From Armigeres subalbatus (lineage: Eukaryota; Arthropoda; Insecta; Diptera; Culicidae), in NCBI RefSeq assembly GCF_024139115.2, contig NC_085139.1:15657284-15721283 (forward strand): DNA of 64,000 bases, in the 5' to 3' direction. Position 1 is the stretch's first letter; each line of letters begins with the position of its first letter. Positions 32,075 to 43,590 of the stretch are shown one piece after another. Made by a program: the position numbers and the translations under genes. A model generated the notes under the pieces. The model worked only from the letters and a program-made list of their open reading frames with translations, searched no databases and was not told the origin of the DNA.

Positions 32075-35000
32075 GCATCTTGGAAGAAGGAAGCATCAGA
32101 GCCTTTTGAAGGGAGCCTTCCGAGGCTCTTGAAAAAGGTTTCCAAGACTCTTAGAAGAAAGCTTCCACGCCTTTTGAAAGTTGGCTTCCAAGTCTCTTAA
32201 TAATATGCGTCCGGGCCTCTTAAAACGAGGCTTCCGAACCGCTTGAAAGAATGTTTTCGGGTCACTTTGAAGGAGGCTTCTAAATCTCTTTGAAGAAGCC
32301 TTCCAGGAGGCTTCCGAGCCTCTTGAAAGGAGGCTGTCGAGCCTCTTGAAAGGAGGCTGCCGAGCCTCTTGAAAGGAGGCTGTCGAGCCTCTTGAAAGGA
32401 GGCTGCCGAGCCTCTTGAAAGGAGGCTGCCGAGCCTCTTGAAAGGAGGCTGCCGAGCCTCTTGAAAGGAGGCTGCCGAGCCTCTTGAAAGGAGGCTGCCG
32501 AGCCTCTTGAAAAGAGGCTGCCGAGCCTCTTGAAAGGAGGCTGCCGAGCCTCTTGAAAGGAGGCTGCCGAGCCTCTTGAAAGGAGGCTTGAGCTCTTGAA
32601 AGGAGGCTCTGAGCCTCTTGAAAGGAGGCTTCCAGCCTCTTGAAAGGAGGCTTCTGAGCCTCTTGAAAGGAGGCTTGAGCTCTTGAAAGGAGGCTCTGAG
32701 CCGCTTGAAAGGAGTCTTCCGAGCCTCGTGAAAGGATGCTTCCGAGCCTCTTGAAAGGAGGCTCTGAGCCTCTTGAAAGGAGGCTTCCTGAGCCTCTTGA
32801 AAGGAGGCTTCTGAGCCTCTTGAAAGGAGGCTTCTGAGCCTCTTGAAAGGAGGCTTTGAGCCTCTTGAAAGGGAAGCTGGAGCCTCTTGAAAGGAGGCTT
32901 CTGAGACTCTTGAAAGGAGGCTTGAGCCTCTTGAAAGGAGGCTTCTGAGCCTCTTGAAAGGAGGCTTCCCGAGCCTCTTGAAAGGAGGCTTCTCGAGCCT
33001 CTTGAAAGGAGGCTTCCGAGCTTCTTGAAAGGAGGCTGCCGAGCCTCTTGAAAGGAGGCTTCCAGGCCTCTTGAAAGAGGCATCTGAGCCTCTTGAAAGG
33101 AGGCATCTGAGCCTCTTGAAAGGAGGCTTGAGCCTCTTGAAAGGAGGCTTCCTGGCCTCTTGAAAGGAGGCTGTCGAGCTCTTGAAAGGAGGCTGTCGAG
33201 CCTCTTGAAAGGAGGCTGCTGAGCCTCTTGAAAGGAGGCTTGAGCCTCTTGAAAGGAGGCTTCTGAGCTCTTGAAAGGAGGCTTCTGAGCCTCTTGAAAG
33301 GAGGCTTCTGAGCTCTTGAAAGGAGGCTTCTGAGCCTCTTGAAAGGAGGCTTCTGAGCCTCTTGAAAGGAGGCTTGAGCCTCTTGAAAGGAGGCTTCCAG
33401 CTCTTGAAAGGAGGCTTCTGAGCCTCTTGAAAGGAGGCTTCCTGAGCCTCTTGAAAGGAGGCTTCTGAGCCTCTTGAAAGGAAGCTGAGCCTCTTGAAAG
33501 GAGGCTTCCGAGACTCTTGAAAGGAGGCTTCTGAGCCTCTTGAAAGGAGGCTGGAGCTCTTGAAAGGAGGCTTCTGAGCCTCTTGAAAGGAGGCTTCTGA
33601 GCCTCTTGAAAGGAGGCTTCCGAGCTCTTGAAAGGAGGCTTCCAGAGCCTCTTGAAAGAGGCATCCGAGCCTCTTGAAAGGAGGCATCTGAGCCTCTTGA
33701 AAGAAGGCTCTGAGCCTCTTGAAAGGAGGCTTGGAGCTCTCTTGAAAGGAGGCTGTCGAGCTCTTGAAAGGAGGCTGCCGAGCCTCTTGAAAGGAGGCTG
33801 CTGAGCCTCTAGAAAGGAGGCTGCTGAGCCTCTTGAAAGGAGGCTTCCTGAGCCTCTTGAAAGGAGGCTTCCTGAACCTCTTGAAAGGAGGCTTCCTGAG
33901 CCTCTTGAAAGGAGGCTTCCGAGCCTCTTGAAAGGAGGCTCTGAGCCTCTTGAAAGGAGGCTTCTGAGCCTCTTGAAAGGAGGCTTCCGAGCCTCTTGAA
34001 AGGAGGCTTCCTGAGCCTCTTGAAAGGAGGCTTCCAGGCCTCTTGAAAGGAGGCTTCTGAGCTCTTGAAAGGAGGCTTCTGAGCCTCTTGAAAGGAGGCT
34101 TGAGCCTCTTGAAAGGAGGCTTCTGAGGCCTCTTGAAAGGAGGCTTCTGAGCCTCTTGAAAGGAGGCTTCTGAGCCTCTTGAAGGAGGCTTCCTGAGCCT
34201 CTTGAAAGGAGGCTTCTGAGCCTCTTGAAAGGAGGCTTCTGAGCTCTTGAAAGGAGGCTTCTGAGCCTCTTGAAAGGAGGCTCTGAGCCTCTTGAAAGGA
34301 GGCTCTGAGCTCTTGAAAGGAGGCTTCTGAGCCTCTTGAAAGGAGGCATCCAGGCCTCTTGAAAGAAGGCATCTGAGCCTCTTGAAAGGAGGCATCTGAG
34401 CCTCTTGAAAGGAGGCATCTGAGCCTTGGAAAAGAGGCCTCTGAAAGGAGGCTCTGAGCTCTTGAAAGGAGGCTTCTGAGCCTCTTGAAAGGAGGCTTCC
34501 TGAGCCTCTTGAAAGGAGGCTTCTGAGCCTCTTGAAAGGAGGCTCTGAGCCTCTTGAAAGGAGGCTTGAGCCTCTTGAAAGGAGGCTTCTGAGCCTCTTG
34601 AAAGGAGGCTTCCAGGCCTCTTGAAAGGAGGCTTCTGAGCCTCTTGAAAGGAGGCTTTGAGCCTCTTGAAAGGAGGCTTGAGCCTCTTGAAAGGAGGCTT
34701 CTGAGCCTCTTGAAAGGAGGCTTGAGCCTCTTGAAAGGAGGCTTCTGAGCCTCTTGAAAGGAGGCTCTGAGCCTCTTGAAAGGAGGCTTCTGAGCCTCTT
34801 GAAAGGAGGCTCTGAGCCTCTTGAAAGGAGGCTTCTGAGCCTCTTGAAAGGAGGCTTGAGCCTCTTGAAAGGAGGCTTGAGGCCTCTTGAAAGGAGGCTT
34901 CTGAGCTCTTGAAAGGAGGCTTCCTGAGCCTCTTGAAAGGAGGCTTCTGAGCCTCTTGAAAGGAGGCTTCTGAGCCTCTTGAAAGGAGGCTCTGAGCCTC

Positions 35001-38000
35001 TTGAAAGGAGGCTTCCTGAGCCTCTTGAAAGGAGGCCTGAGCCTCTTGAAAGGAGGCTTCTGAGCCTCTTGAAAGGAGGCTTCCTGAGCCTCTTGAAAGG
35101 AGGCTTCTGAGCCTCTTGAAAGGAGGCTTCTGAGCCTCTTGAAAGGAGGCTTCTGAGCCTCTTGAAAGGAGGCTTCCTGAGCTCTTGAAAGGAGGCTTGA
35201 GCCTCTTGAAAGGAGGCTCTGAGCCTCTTGAAAGGAGGCTTCCAGGCCTCTTGAAAGGAGGCTTCCAGGCCTCTTGAAAGGAGGCTTCTGAGCCTCTTGA
35301 AAGGAGGCTTCTGAGCCTCTTGAAAGGAGGCCTGAGCCTCTTGAAAGGAGGCTTCTGAGCCTCTTGAAAGGAGGCTTCTGAGCCTCTTGAAAGGAGGCTT
35401 CTGAGCCTCTTGAAAGGAGGCTCTGAGGCCTCTTGAAAGGAGGCTTCCAGGCCTCTTGAAAGGAGGCCTGAGCCTCTTGAAAGGAGGCTTCTGGAGCCTC
35501 TTGAAAGGAGGCTTCCTGAGCCTCTTGAAAGGAGGCTTCTGAGCCTCTTGAAAGGAGGCTTCCTGAGCTCTTGAAAGGAGGCTCTGAGCCTCTTGAAAGG
35601 AGGCTTCCGAGCCTCTTGAAAGGAGGCTTCTGAGCCTCTTGAAAGGAGGCTTCCTGAGCCTCTTGAAAGGAGGCTTCCTGAGCCTCTTGAAAGGAGGCTT
35701 CTGAGCCTCTTGAAAGGAGGCTTCTGAGCTCTTGAAAGGAGGCTTCTGAGCCTCTTGAAAGGAGGCTTCCTGAGCCTCTTGAAAGGAGGCTTCCAGGCCT
35801 CTTGAAAGGAGGCTTGGAGCCTCTTGAAAGGAGGCTTGAGCCTCTTGAAAGGAGGCTTCTGAGCCTCTTGAAAGGAGGCTTCCTGAGCCTCTTGAAAGGA
35901 GGCTCTGAGCCTCTTGAAAGGAGGCTTCTGAGCCTCTTGAAAGGAGGCTTCTGAGCCTCTTGAAAGGAGGCTTCTGAGCCTCTTGAAAGGAGGCTTCCTG
36001 AGCCTCTTGAAAGGAGGCTTCCTGAGTCTTGAAAGGAGGCTCTGAGCCTCTTGAAAGGAGGCTTCCTGAGCCTCTTGAAAGGAGGCTTCTGAGCCTCTTG
36101 AAAGGAGGCTTCTGAGCCTCTTGAAAGGAGGCTTCCGAGCTCTTGAAAGGAGGCTTCTGAGCCTCTTGAAAGGAGGCTTCCTGAGCCTCTTGAAAGGAGG
36201 CTTCTGAGCCTCTTGAAAGGAGGCTTCTGAGCCTCTTGAAAGGAGGCTTCCTGAGCTCTTGAAAGGAGGCTTCTGAGCCTCTTGAAAGGAGGCTTCTGAG
36301 CCTCTTGAAAGGAGGCTTGAGCCTCTTGAAAGGAGGCTTCTGAGCCTCTTGAAAGGAGGCTTCTGAGCCTCTTGAAAGGAGGCTTCTGAGCCTCTTGAAA
36401 GGAGGCTTCTGAGCCTCTTGAAAGGAGGCTGAGGCCTCTTGAAAGGAGGCTGCTGAGCCTCTTGAAAGGAGGCTTCCAGGCCTCTTGAAAGGAGGCTTCC
36501 TGAGCCTCTTGAAAGGAGGCTTCTGAGCCTCTTGAAAGGAGGCTTCTGAGCCTCTTGAAAGGAGGCTTCCGAGCCTCTTGAAAGGAGGCTTCTGAGCCTC
36601 TTGAAAGGAGGCTTTGAGCTCTTGAAAGGAGGCTTCCTGAGCCTCTTGAAAGGAGGCTTCTGAGCCTCTTGAAAGGAGGCTTCTGAGCCTCTTGAAAGGA
36701 GGCTTCCAGAGCCTCTTGAAAGGAGGCTTGAGCCTCTTGAAAGGAGGCTTCCAGGCCTCTTGAAAGGAGGCTTCTGAGCTCTTGAAAGGAGGCTTCCAGG
36801 CCTCTTGAAAGGAGGCTCTGAGCCTCTTGAAAGGAGGCCTGAGCCTCTTGAAAGGAGGCTTCTGAGCCTCTTGAAAGGAGGCTTGAGCCTCTTGAAAGGA
36901 GGCTTCCAGGCCTCTTGAAAGGAGGCTTCCTGAGCCTCTTGAAAGGAGGCTTCTGAGCCTCTTGAAAGGAGGCTCTGAGCCTCTTGAAAGGAGGCTTCCG
37001 AGCCTCTTGAAAGGAGGCTTCTGAGCCTCTTGAAAGGAGGCTTCTGAGCCTCTTGAAAGGAGGCTTCCTGAGCTCTTCTTGAAAGGAGGCTTCTGAGCCT
37101 CTTGAAAGGAGGCTTCCTGAGCCTCTTGAAAGGAGGCTTCTGAGCCTCTTGAAAGGAGGCTTCTGAGCCTCTTGAAAGGAGGCTTCCTGAGCCTCTTGAA
37201 AGGAGGCTGGAGCCTCTTGAAAGGAGGCTTCCAGGCCTCTTGAAAGGAGGCTTCCAGCCTCTTGAAAGGAGGCTCTGAGCCTCTTGAAAGGAGGCTTCTG
37301 AGGCCTCTTGAAAGGAGGCTTCCTGAGCCTCTTGAAAGGAGGCTCTGAGCCTCTTGAAAGGAGGCTTCTGAGCTCTTGAAAGGAGGCTTCTGAGCCTCTT
37401 GAAAGGAGGCTTCTGAGCCTCTTGAAAGGAGGCTTCCTGAGCCTCTTGAAAGGAGGCTTGAGCTCTTGAAAGGAGGCTTCTGAGCCTCTTGAAAGGAGGC
37501 TTCCAGGCCTCTTGAAAGGAGGCTTCCTGAGCCTCTTGAAAGGAGGCTTCTGAGCCTCTTGAAAGGAGGCTTCCTGAGCCTCTTGAAAGGAGGCTTCTGA
37601 GCCTCTTGAAAGGAGGCTTCCGAGCCTCTTGAAAGGAGGCTCTGAGCCTCTTGAAAGGAGGCTTCTGAGCCTCTTGAAAGGAGGCTTCTGAGCTCTTGAA
37701 AGGAGGCTCTGAGCCTCTTGAAAGGAGGCTTCCAGCTCTTGAAAGGAGGCTTCCTGAGCCTCTTGAAAGGAGGCTTCTGAGCCTCTTGAAAGGAGGCTTC
37801 TGAGCCTCTTGAAAGGAGGCTTCCTGAGCCTCTTGAAAGGAGGCTTCTGAGCCTCTTGAAAGGAGGCTTCTGAGCCTCTTGAAAGGAGGCTTCTGAGCCT
37901 CTTGAAAGGAGGCCTGAGCCTCTTGAAAGGAGGCTTCTGAGCCTCTTGAAAGGAGGCTCTGAGCCTCTTGAAAGGAGGCTTCCTGAGCCTCTTGAAAGGA

Positions 38001-38954
38001 GGCTTGAGCCTCTTGAAAGGAGGCTCTGAGCCTCTTGAAAGGAGGCTTCCTGAGCCTCTTGAAAGGAGGCTCTGAGCCTCTTGAAAGGAGGCTTCCTGAG
38101 CCTCTTGAAAGGAGGCTCTGAGCTCTTGAAAGGAGGCTTCTGAGCCTCTTGAAAGGAGGCTTGAGCCTCTTGAAAGGAGGCTTGAGCCTCTTGAAAGGAG
38201 GCTTCGAGCCTCTTGAAAGGAGGCTTCCTGAGCCTCTTGAAAGGAGGCTTCCTGAGCCTCTTGAAAGGAGGCTTCCAGGCCTCTTGAAAGGAGGCTTCCG
38301 AGCCTCTTGAAAGGAGGCTCTGAGCCTCTTGAAAGGAGGCTTCCTGGCCTCTTGAAAGGAGGCTTCCTGAGCCTCTTGAAAGGAGGCTTCTGAGCCTCTT
38401 GAAAGGAGGCTTCTGAGCCTCTTGAAAGGAGGCTCTGAGCCTCTTGAAAGGAGGCTTCCGAGCCTCTTGAAAGGAGGCTTCTGAGCCTCTTGAAAGGAGG
38501 CTTCAGCCTCTTGAAAGGAGGCTTGAGCCTCTTGAAAGGAGGCTTCTGAGGCCTCTTGAAAGGAGGCTTCCGAGCCTCTTGAAAGGAGGCTTCCTGGCCT
38601 CTTGAAAGGAGGCTTCTGAGCCTCTTGAAAGGAGGCTTCCTGAGCCTCTTGAAAGGAGGCTTCCGAGCCTCTTGAAAGGAGGCTTCTGAGCCTCTTGAAA
38701 GGAGGCTTCTGAGCTCTTGAAAGGAGGCTTCCTGAGCCTCTTGAAAGGAGGCTTCCGAGCCTCTTGAAAGGAGGCTTCCGAGGCCTCTTGAAAGGAGGCT
38801 CTGAGCCTCTTGAAAGGAGGCTTCCGAGCCTCTTGAAAGGAGGCTTCTGAGCCTCTTGAAAGGAGGCTTCCGAGCCTCTTGAAAGGAGGCTTCCGAGCCT
38901 CTTGAAAGGAGGCTTCCGAGCCTCTTGAAAGGAGGCTTCCGAGCCTCTTGAAAG
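32075..38954 (+). repeat. 23-bp-type satellite, block 3 (variable spacers)
   Basis: About 290 units of the same 17-bp core in the same orientation as blocks 1 and 2. Unit length varies from about 19 to 25 bp because the spacer differs: TTCTGA, TTCCTGA, TCTGA, TTGA, CTGA, TTCCAG. The core is mostly intact, apart from a recurrent GCTCTTG deletion variant. The left ~210 bp are badly diverged, then ~280 bp use block-1-type TGCCGA spacers. The right edge is abrupt. On the minus strand frames of 2,229 (32,280-38,969) and 1,725 codons (33,809-38,986) stay open through the array because no frame of the unit contains a stop. Confidence 0.97.
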
Positions 38955-39455
38955 TACTTGTTTAGGCAAACTGCTTTTTCGTCCAAATGACCAGTATGTC
39001 GTGTTTAGCCAAATGACATAATTATTTCGTCTTAACGTTCAATTTGTCGAATGACTTTCGGCCATATGATTCTTTATTTTTTTTAACAATTTCCCGTTTT
39101 ATTAATGAACAATACAAATAATTTTCCATAATTCCAAAAAATGTCCTTTACAAATAAAAAAAATCCCTTAAGAATTGCAAAGAATTTCCTGTGGAACCTT
39201 CGAAAAATTTTCGTTAGAAATTTTGAACAACTTCTCGTTGGAATTCAAAGAAATTCTTCCACATTCTGAATATTTTTGTGAAAACTCCAAATATTTCCAG
39301 AGGAATTCCCGTAGAATCTTGGTAATGCACCATTCATCGTTCGATCGATCTCCGGGCTCGGCCGACAGAGTAACTGTCTTTGAACTTTGGTCATTAATAT
39401 GAAAGTCCATCCAAATACCTCGGAATGAAAAAGAAAGCTAAGGGCTAGAAATATG
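38955..39455. repeat. Flanking repeat right of satellite block 3
   Basis: First a short GTCCAAATGACC/TAGCCAAATGACAT segment related to the GGCCGAA family, then an AT-rich part with GAATTTCC, GAAATTTTG and GGAATTC phrases like those at 31,600-31,960. No gene is supported. Confidence 0.5.
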
Positions 39456-39456
39456 G

Positions 39457-40339
39457 GGAAGGGTCGTTTGGCCGAAACCCATTCGGCCGAATGCAACTAA
39501 GCCGAACAAACCATGAGGCTGAAACCCATTTGGCCGAAAAAGTCATTTTGCTGAAAAGGTTATTAGGCCGAAACGGTTTTTAGGTTGGAAGGATTATTAG
39601 GCCGAAATGATAATTGGGCCGAAAGAGTCATTAGGCCGAAAGGGTCATTTGGCCGAAAGAGTCATTTGGCCGAGTAGGACATTTAGCCGAATAGTTTATT
39701 GAGACGTCTCACTTCTCACTCCTCATTTCCCACTTCTCGCTGTCAGAAGTGAGAAGAGAAAAATGAAGAGTGAGATGTGAGACGTCTCACTACTCACTTC
39801 ACGCTTTTTTTTACAGTGAGAAGTGAGAAATGAGGAGTGAGAAGTGAGACGTCTCAATTCTCACTTCTCATTTCTCACTTCTCACTGTACAAAGTGAGAA
39901 GCGTGAAGTGAGTAGTAAGACGTCTCACTACTCACTTCGCGCTCCTCATTTTTTACAGTGAAAAGTGAGAAATGAGGAATGAGAATTGAGACGTCTCTCT
40001 TCTTACGCCTAATGTCTTACTTTTCAAATGACCTATTCGGTCAAATGTCTTATTCCGACAAATGTCCTATCCGGCAATTGACCCTCTCGTCGTAATGACC
40101 ATTTCGGCCAAATGACTATTTCAGTACAATGACCCTTTCGGCCATATGACCCTTTCAGCCAAATGACCCTTTTGGCCAAATGACCCTTTCGGCCAAATGA
40201 CCCTTTCGGCCAAATGACCTATTCGGCCTAATGACCCTTTCGGTCTAATGGTCTGTTCGGCCAAATGACTTTCGGTCTAATGGTCTATTCGGCCAAAAGG
40301 TATATTCGGCCGAATGGGTTTCTATCAAACGACCCTTCC
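39457..40339. mobile_element. GGCCGAA/GTGAG foldback element, copy C
   Basis: The most complete copy. The terminal inverted repeat GGAAGGGTCGTTTG...AAACCCATTCGGCC is matched at the right end by GGCCGAATGGGTTT...CAAACGACCCTTCC. Each arm continues as ~20-bp tandem phrases (GGCCGAAAGGGTCATTT on the left, its complement on the right) around a core of alternating GTGAGAAGTGAG and CTCACTTCTCAC blocks with GAGACGTCTC palindromes. Non-coding. It looks like a family of long foldback elements. Confidence 0.75.
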
Positions 40340-40807
40340 ACCTTTTGTATACCTAATGGCTCCTACAATAGATCCGCAAAATGAAAAATATGGCACAAAA
40401 ATTTGGCATGGTCTGACCTAATACATAAACGTTATAAGGATGGTAAGCCTTAAAAGCCTCTTCTACCATAAAGGCCTATCTCCCAAAAGGGGAACGGCCA
40501 TTTGGTTGAACGTTTTGACTTAATATGTCATTTGACCGAAATCCCAGTTGAGGCGAAAATTGAAATACCAGAAAATTGAAGAGTGTAAAGTTGAAATACA
40601 AGAAGTCACAAGAAGTCGCATTCAACACAACACGATCCGGTAGTCAGGGTAGCGTTGTAGATAACAGCCTTCTAGTTGAATTTGGGTAGCCTCGACCTTG
40701 GCCATATCGCCGAGCTAAAGATTTTCTTCCATAGAACGACCACGAAGCGCTGCATCTATCCCCAACTTGTGTTCCGTTCTTTGAAGACGACGAACTGTTA
40801 TGCCTCC
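40340..40807. other. Unrecognised DNA
   Basis: About 470 bp. 40,490-40,560 again resembles the GGCCGAA family. Otherwise nothing recognised. Confidence 0.5.
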
Positions 40808-41504
40808 TTACACGTAAATTCGATCTAAAACATATTCATCTTCGAAAAAACTTCCAAAGACTGTTCGAACAAAGCGCTCCTCGCAACGTGCTTCTTGCGA
40901 CGAATAGTTTGCGCTAGATACGACCTCTTTGCAGGACCAAGGTTGAGCTACTAACTCCTCTAGGCCTTCTGAATCCGACAGGCTCAACGATTGATTGGGA
41001 ACCACGAATTCTGCCGCCCGCTTCTGAAGAAATTTAAAATCAATCGATTCAATCCGCAGAATCATGTTTACACTCGATGGTTCGTCCAATGGAATTCCAT
41101 CTGGCACGTTCCATTCCTCGATGTTTATCGAGAAAGTCGGCAGGTTGACGGTTACCTTAGCAAGAGCAAGGAAACTTAAGCGCTGATCGAACGGTGCCCT
41201 CAAGCAGCTGCCTAACCTTAGTAATCGCCTGGACGATTCCATGGATCATGACGTCCAGCTAGCTGCGACTGACCGTCATATGTTGACTGACTTTTCCTGT
41301 CAATAAGTTGCACTCCGCAAGCGCGAGCAGGATATCGATGTCCACCGTAAACCACTCTTGATGGTTGCCTTTGATATGCTCGAATGCTGCTACAGGAGAG
41401 TGTTTTAGTTTTAGTGCCTTCACTAGAGGAGACTCAATATGATCAAATGCAAGACAATTTTGTCCAAGATCTGCACTATTCCTTTTTCGAAACAGTCTAC
41501 ACAT
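40808..41504 (-). pseudogene. BEL/Pao retrotransposon pol remnant (protease region)
   Basis: Degenerate minus-strand coding DNA over several frames. In order it reads AECNLLTGKVSQHM, then IHGIVQAITKVR in a second frame, then AKVTVNLPTFSINIEEWNVP and EARCEERFVRTV in the 144-codon frame 40,808-41,242. This is the layout of the aspartic-protease-to-RT junction of BEL/Pao pol. The expected catalytic Asp-Ser-Gly just before the ECNLLT segment reads Ala-Leu-Ala here, so the protease is dead as well as frame-broken. No LTRs found nearby. Family assignment is by motif recollection. Confidence 0.6.
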
Positions 41505-41583
41505 CCAACAAGGACTGCTTCGTCAGACAGGGAAGCTTGAGAGCACTTGTACACAGAAAGAGCTGGTTGCAAGGTGCTGAGAC

Positions 41584-42210
41584 TTTAGGCCGAACTAGTA
41601 TTGATTAGTGAGTAGTAAGAAGTGAGATTTGAAAAGAGAAAAATGAAAACGAGAAGTTGGAAGTGAGTAGCGAGTAGTAAGAAGTTAGAAGTAAGAAGTG
41701 ATAAGCGAAAAGTGAAAATTGAGAAGCGAGTAGTGAGAAAAAAAGTGAGAAATGAAAAATGAAAGGTGAAAGGTGACAAGTAAAAGTGAGAAATAGAAAT
41801 GAAAAATGGGAAGTGAGAAGTGGGAAATGAGAAGAGGAAAGTGAGAAGTATGAATTGTGAAAGGAAGAAGTGAGAATGAAGAAGAACAAGGAAAAGGGAA
41901 ATAGGAAGAAAAAAGCAGAATAAAAAAGCATGAAGGATGAAGGAACAAGGAAGAGGTAAGAAGGAAGAAACACAAAGGAAAAAAGAAAGACAAAGAAAGA
42001 AGGAAGAGGGAAGGGAGGAAAAGGGATAAGGATGAAGGCAAAAAAAGAAGAAAGAAAAGGGAATAGGAGGAATAAGGCAGAACAAAAGATGGAAAGAAGC
42101 ACTTCTCACTTTTCACTACTCAATTCTTACTTCTGATTTGTCATTTATCACTTGTTATTCGGCCTAACGGCCATTCGTCCTAATAACCTTTCGGCCTAAT
42201 GACTAATCGA
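41584..42210. repeat. GGCCGAA/GTGAG repeat, copy D
   Basis: Begins GGCCGAACTAGTATTGATTAG and is dominated by AGAAGTGAGAAG- and GAAGGAAGAG-like purine runs, ending with GGCCTAACGGCC and TTTCGGCCTAATGAC. The purine bias opens overlapping minus-strand frames of 143-174 codons rich in Ser, Phe and Leu, which are artefacts. Confidence 0.75.
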
Positions 42211-42329
42211 CTTGCTGTGAGAAATTAAGTAGCCTGATACCGGTAGCAATGATCCCAAGCGATCTTGCAGTTGACACTGGTGATGGGAAGGGAATGAATC
42301 AAATTCTTCGGTTTACGTTGAAGTTAAAA

Positions 42330-43590
42330 GTTAAAGCTATTACCCATGCACGTAGGCTTCCAGCAGATACCTCCCCACTTTCTGTTAGCAGCTCGCATGG
42401 TCAATTTTGACCCCAAGTTCGTCCCACCCGTTCCCCATGTGCGACGACGGTCTCGCGTGGTTCACGGTGGGGTGAAAATTCGCCTCAAATTCGTTTTCGC
42501 CGTTTACATATTCACACGGTTTTTCGGTTTTCGATTCGGCCCCCAATCACACCCCCCCCGCCATCCGATCCCTTCCTTGTTGGATGCGGATGTGGAAGTG
42601 GCCTGGAAGCAGGCAGCCAACAGCCACATAACTGATGATGTGTGGTGATAGGGACTTCGATGGTGGAAGCACGCAACCATTACCCGCCTACACCGTCCGA
42701 CCAGCACCAGAGCGGTGGGAAATCGAATTGGAGGGCGGACGGGTGGGAGTGGGTTGGTTCAAGCGGAAACCAATGAACTTTTTGACTGACGATTAAATTG
42801 CGGAATTGATAGCAGGTATTTTTATGGAGCGCGAGAGATAAAATTGTGCCTTCGCCGTCTAGGTGAACCCTCGGCGATCGGTGGTGGGTTGAGGCAAAGG
42901 GCGCTGGAAAAAGTCGAGCAATCGAATCGTTAAAAATTTATACTATTTGGAAATTGGAAATATTGTCGTAATAAAACGAGTGCTCTCGTTCGCTTTCAGT
43001 CGTATTCTCTTTGCCGTGGTGGTTTTTGGCGGTTGATTGGACTACGTGGATGGGGAAATCTGTGTCTGCATAAATTTCAAACATACGACTCGGGAAACTA
43101 CGAGAGAACGCAGGCAGAGGGTAGAATTCGGTAGAGGAGGGCATCATTGGGTGATTCTTGGTTTCCATGGAATGGAATGGCTTCTGCTGATGAAATGTTT
43201 GAGACATGCATTTTTAATTATCAATTTGATTGATTCGTGATACCTACGAAAAATGTTCAGCGCTCGGTTGTTTGGTTCCCGATGGTGTTTTAATTAATAT
43301 CCAATAATAACAATGAATAAAATAGGGAGCCACCGAAAATATGGAAATTTTAGAACTTATGCAGACGAAGTCGCTTGCGAACCCACTTTTTCCAAGATTG
43401 GCATTTCAATTGAATTACTTTGCTTTAATTACAAAAAAGCTCTACCCAAGTACAACTTTTTTGGATTCTCATAAATTTCTTCATAAATATAGTTTTTCAT
43501 TGGTGAATAGCATTACATTTTCTAATTCCTTTGAATACAAAACCACTGACCCTTCTTTAGTTGATCGATTACAATCTGCTTGTTCACGTT
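42330..43590. other. GC-richer unique island 4
   Basis: Unique sequence, GC-rich at 42,340-42,920 and more AT-rich afterwards. No domain, repeat or splice-consistent frame was recognised. Confidence 0.45.

Noticed and set aside
32075..38954. CRISPR array
   Set aside because: Spacers are only about 2-8 nt and mostly recurrent, the core is part of a eukaryotic satellite, and there are no cas genes.
41585..42116. Three overlapping minus-strand frames of 143-174 codons
   Set aside because: Caused by strand-asymmetric purine runs of the GTGAG repeat; hydrophobic low-complexity translation.
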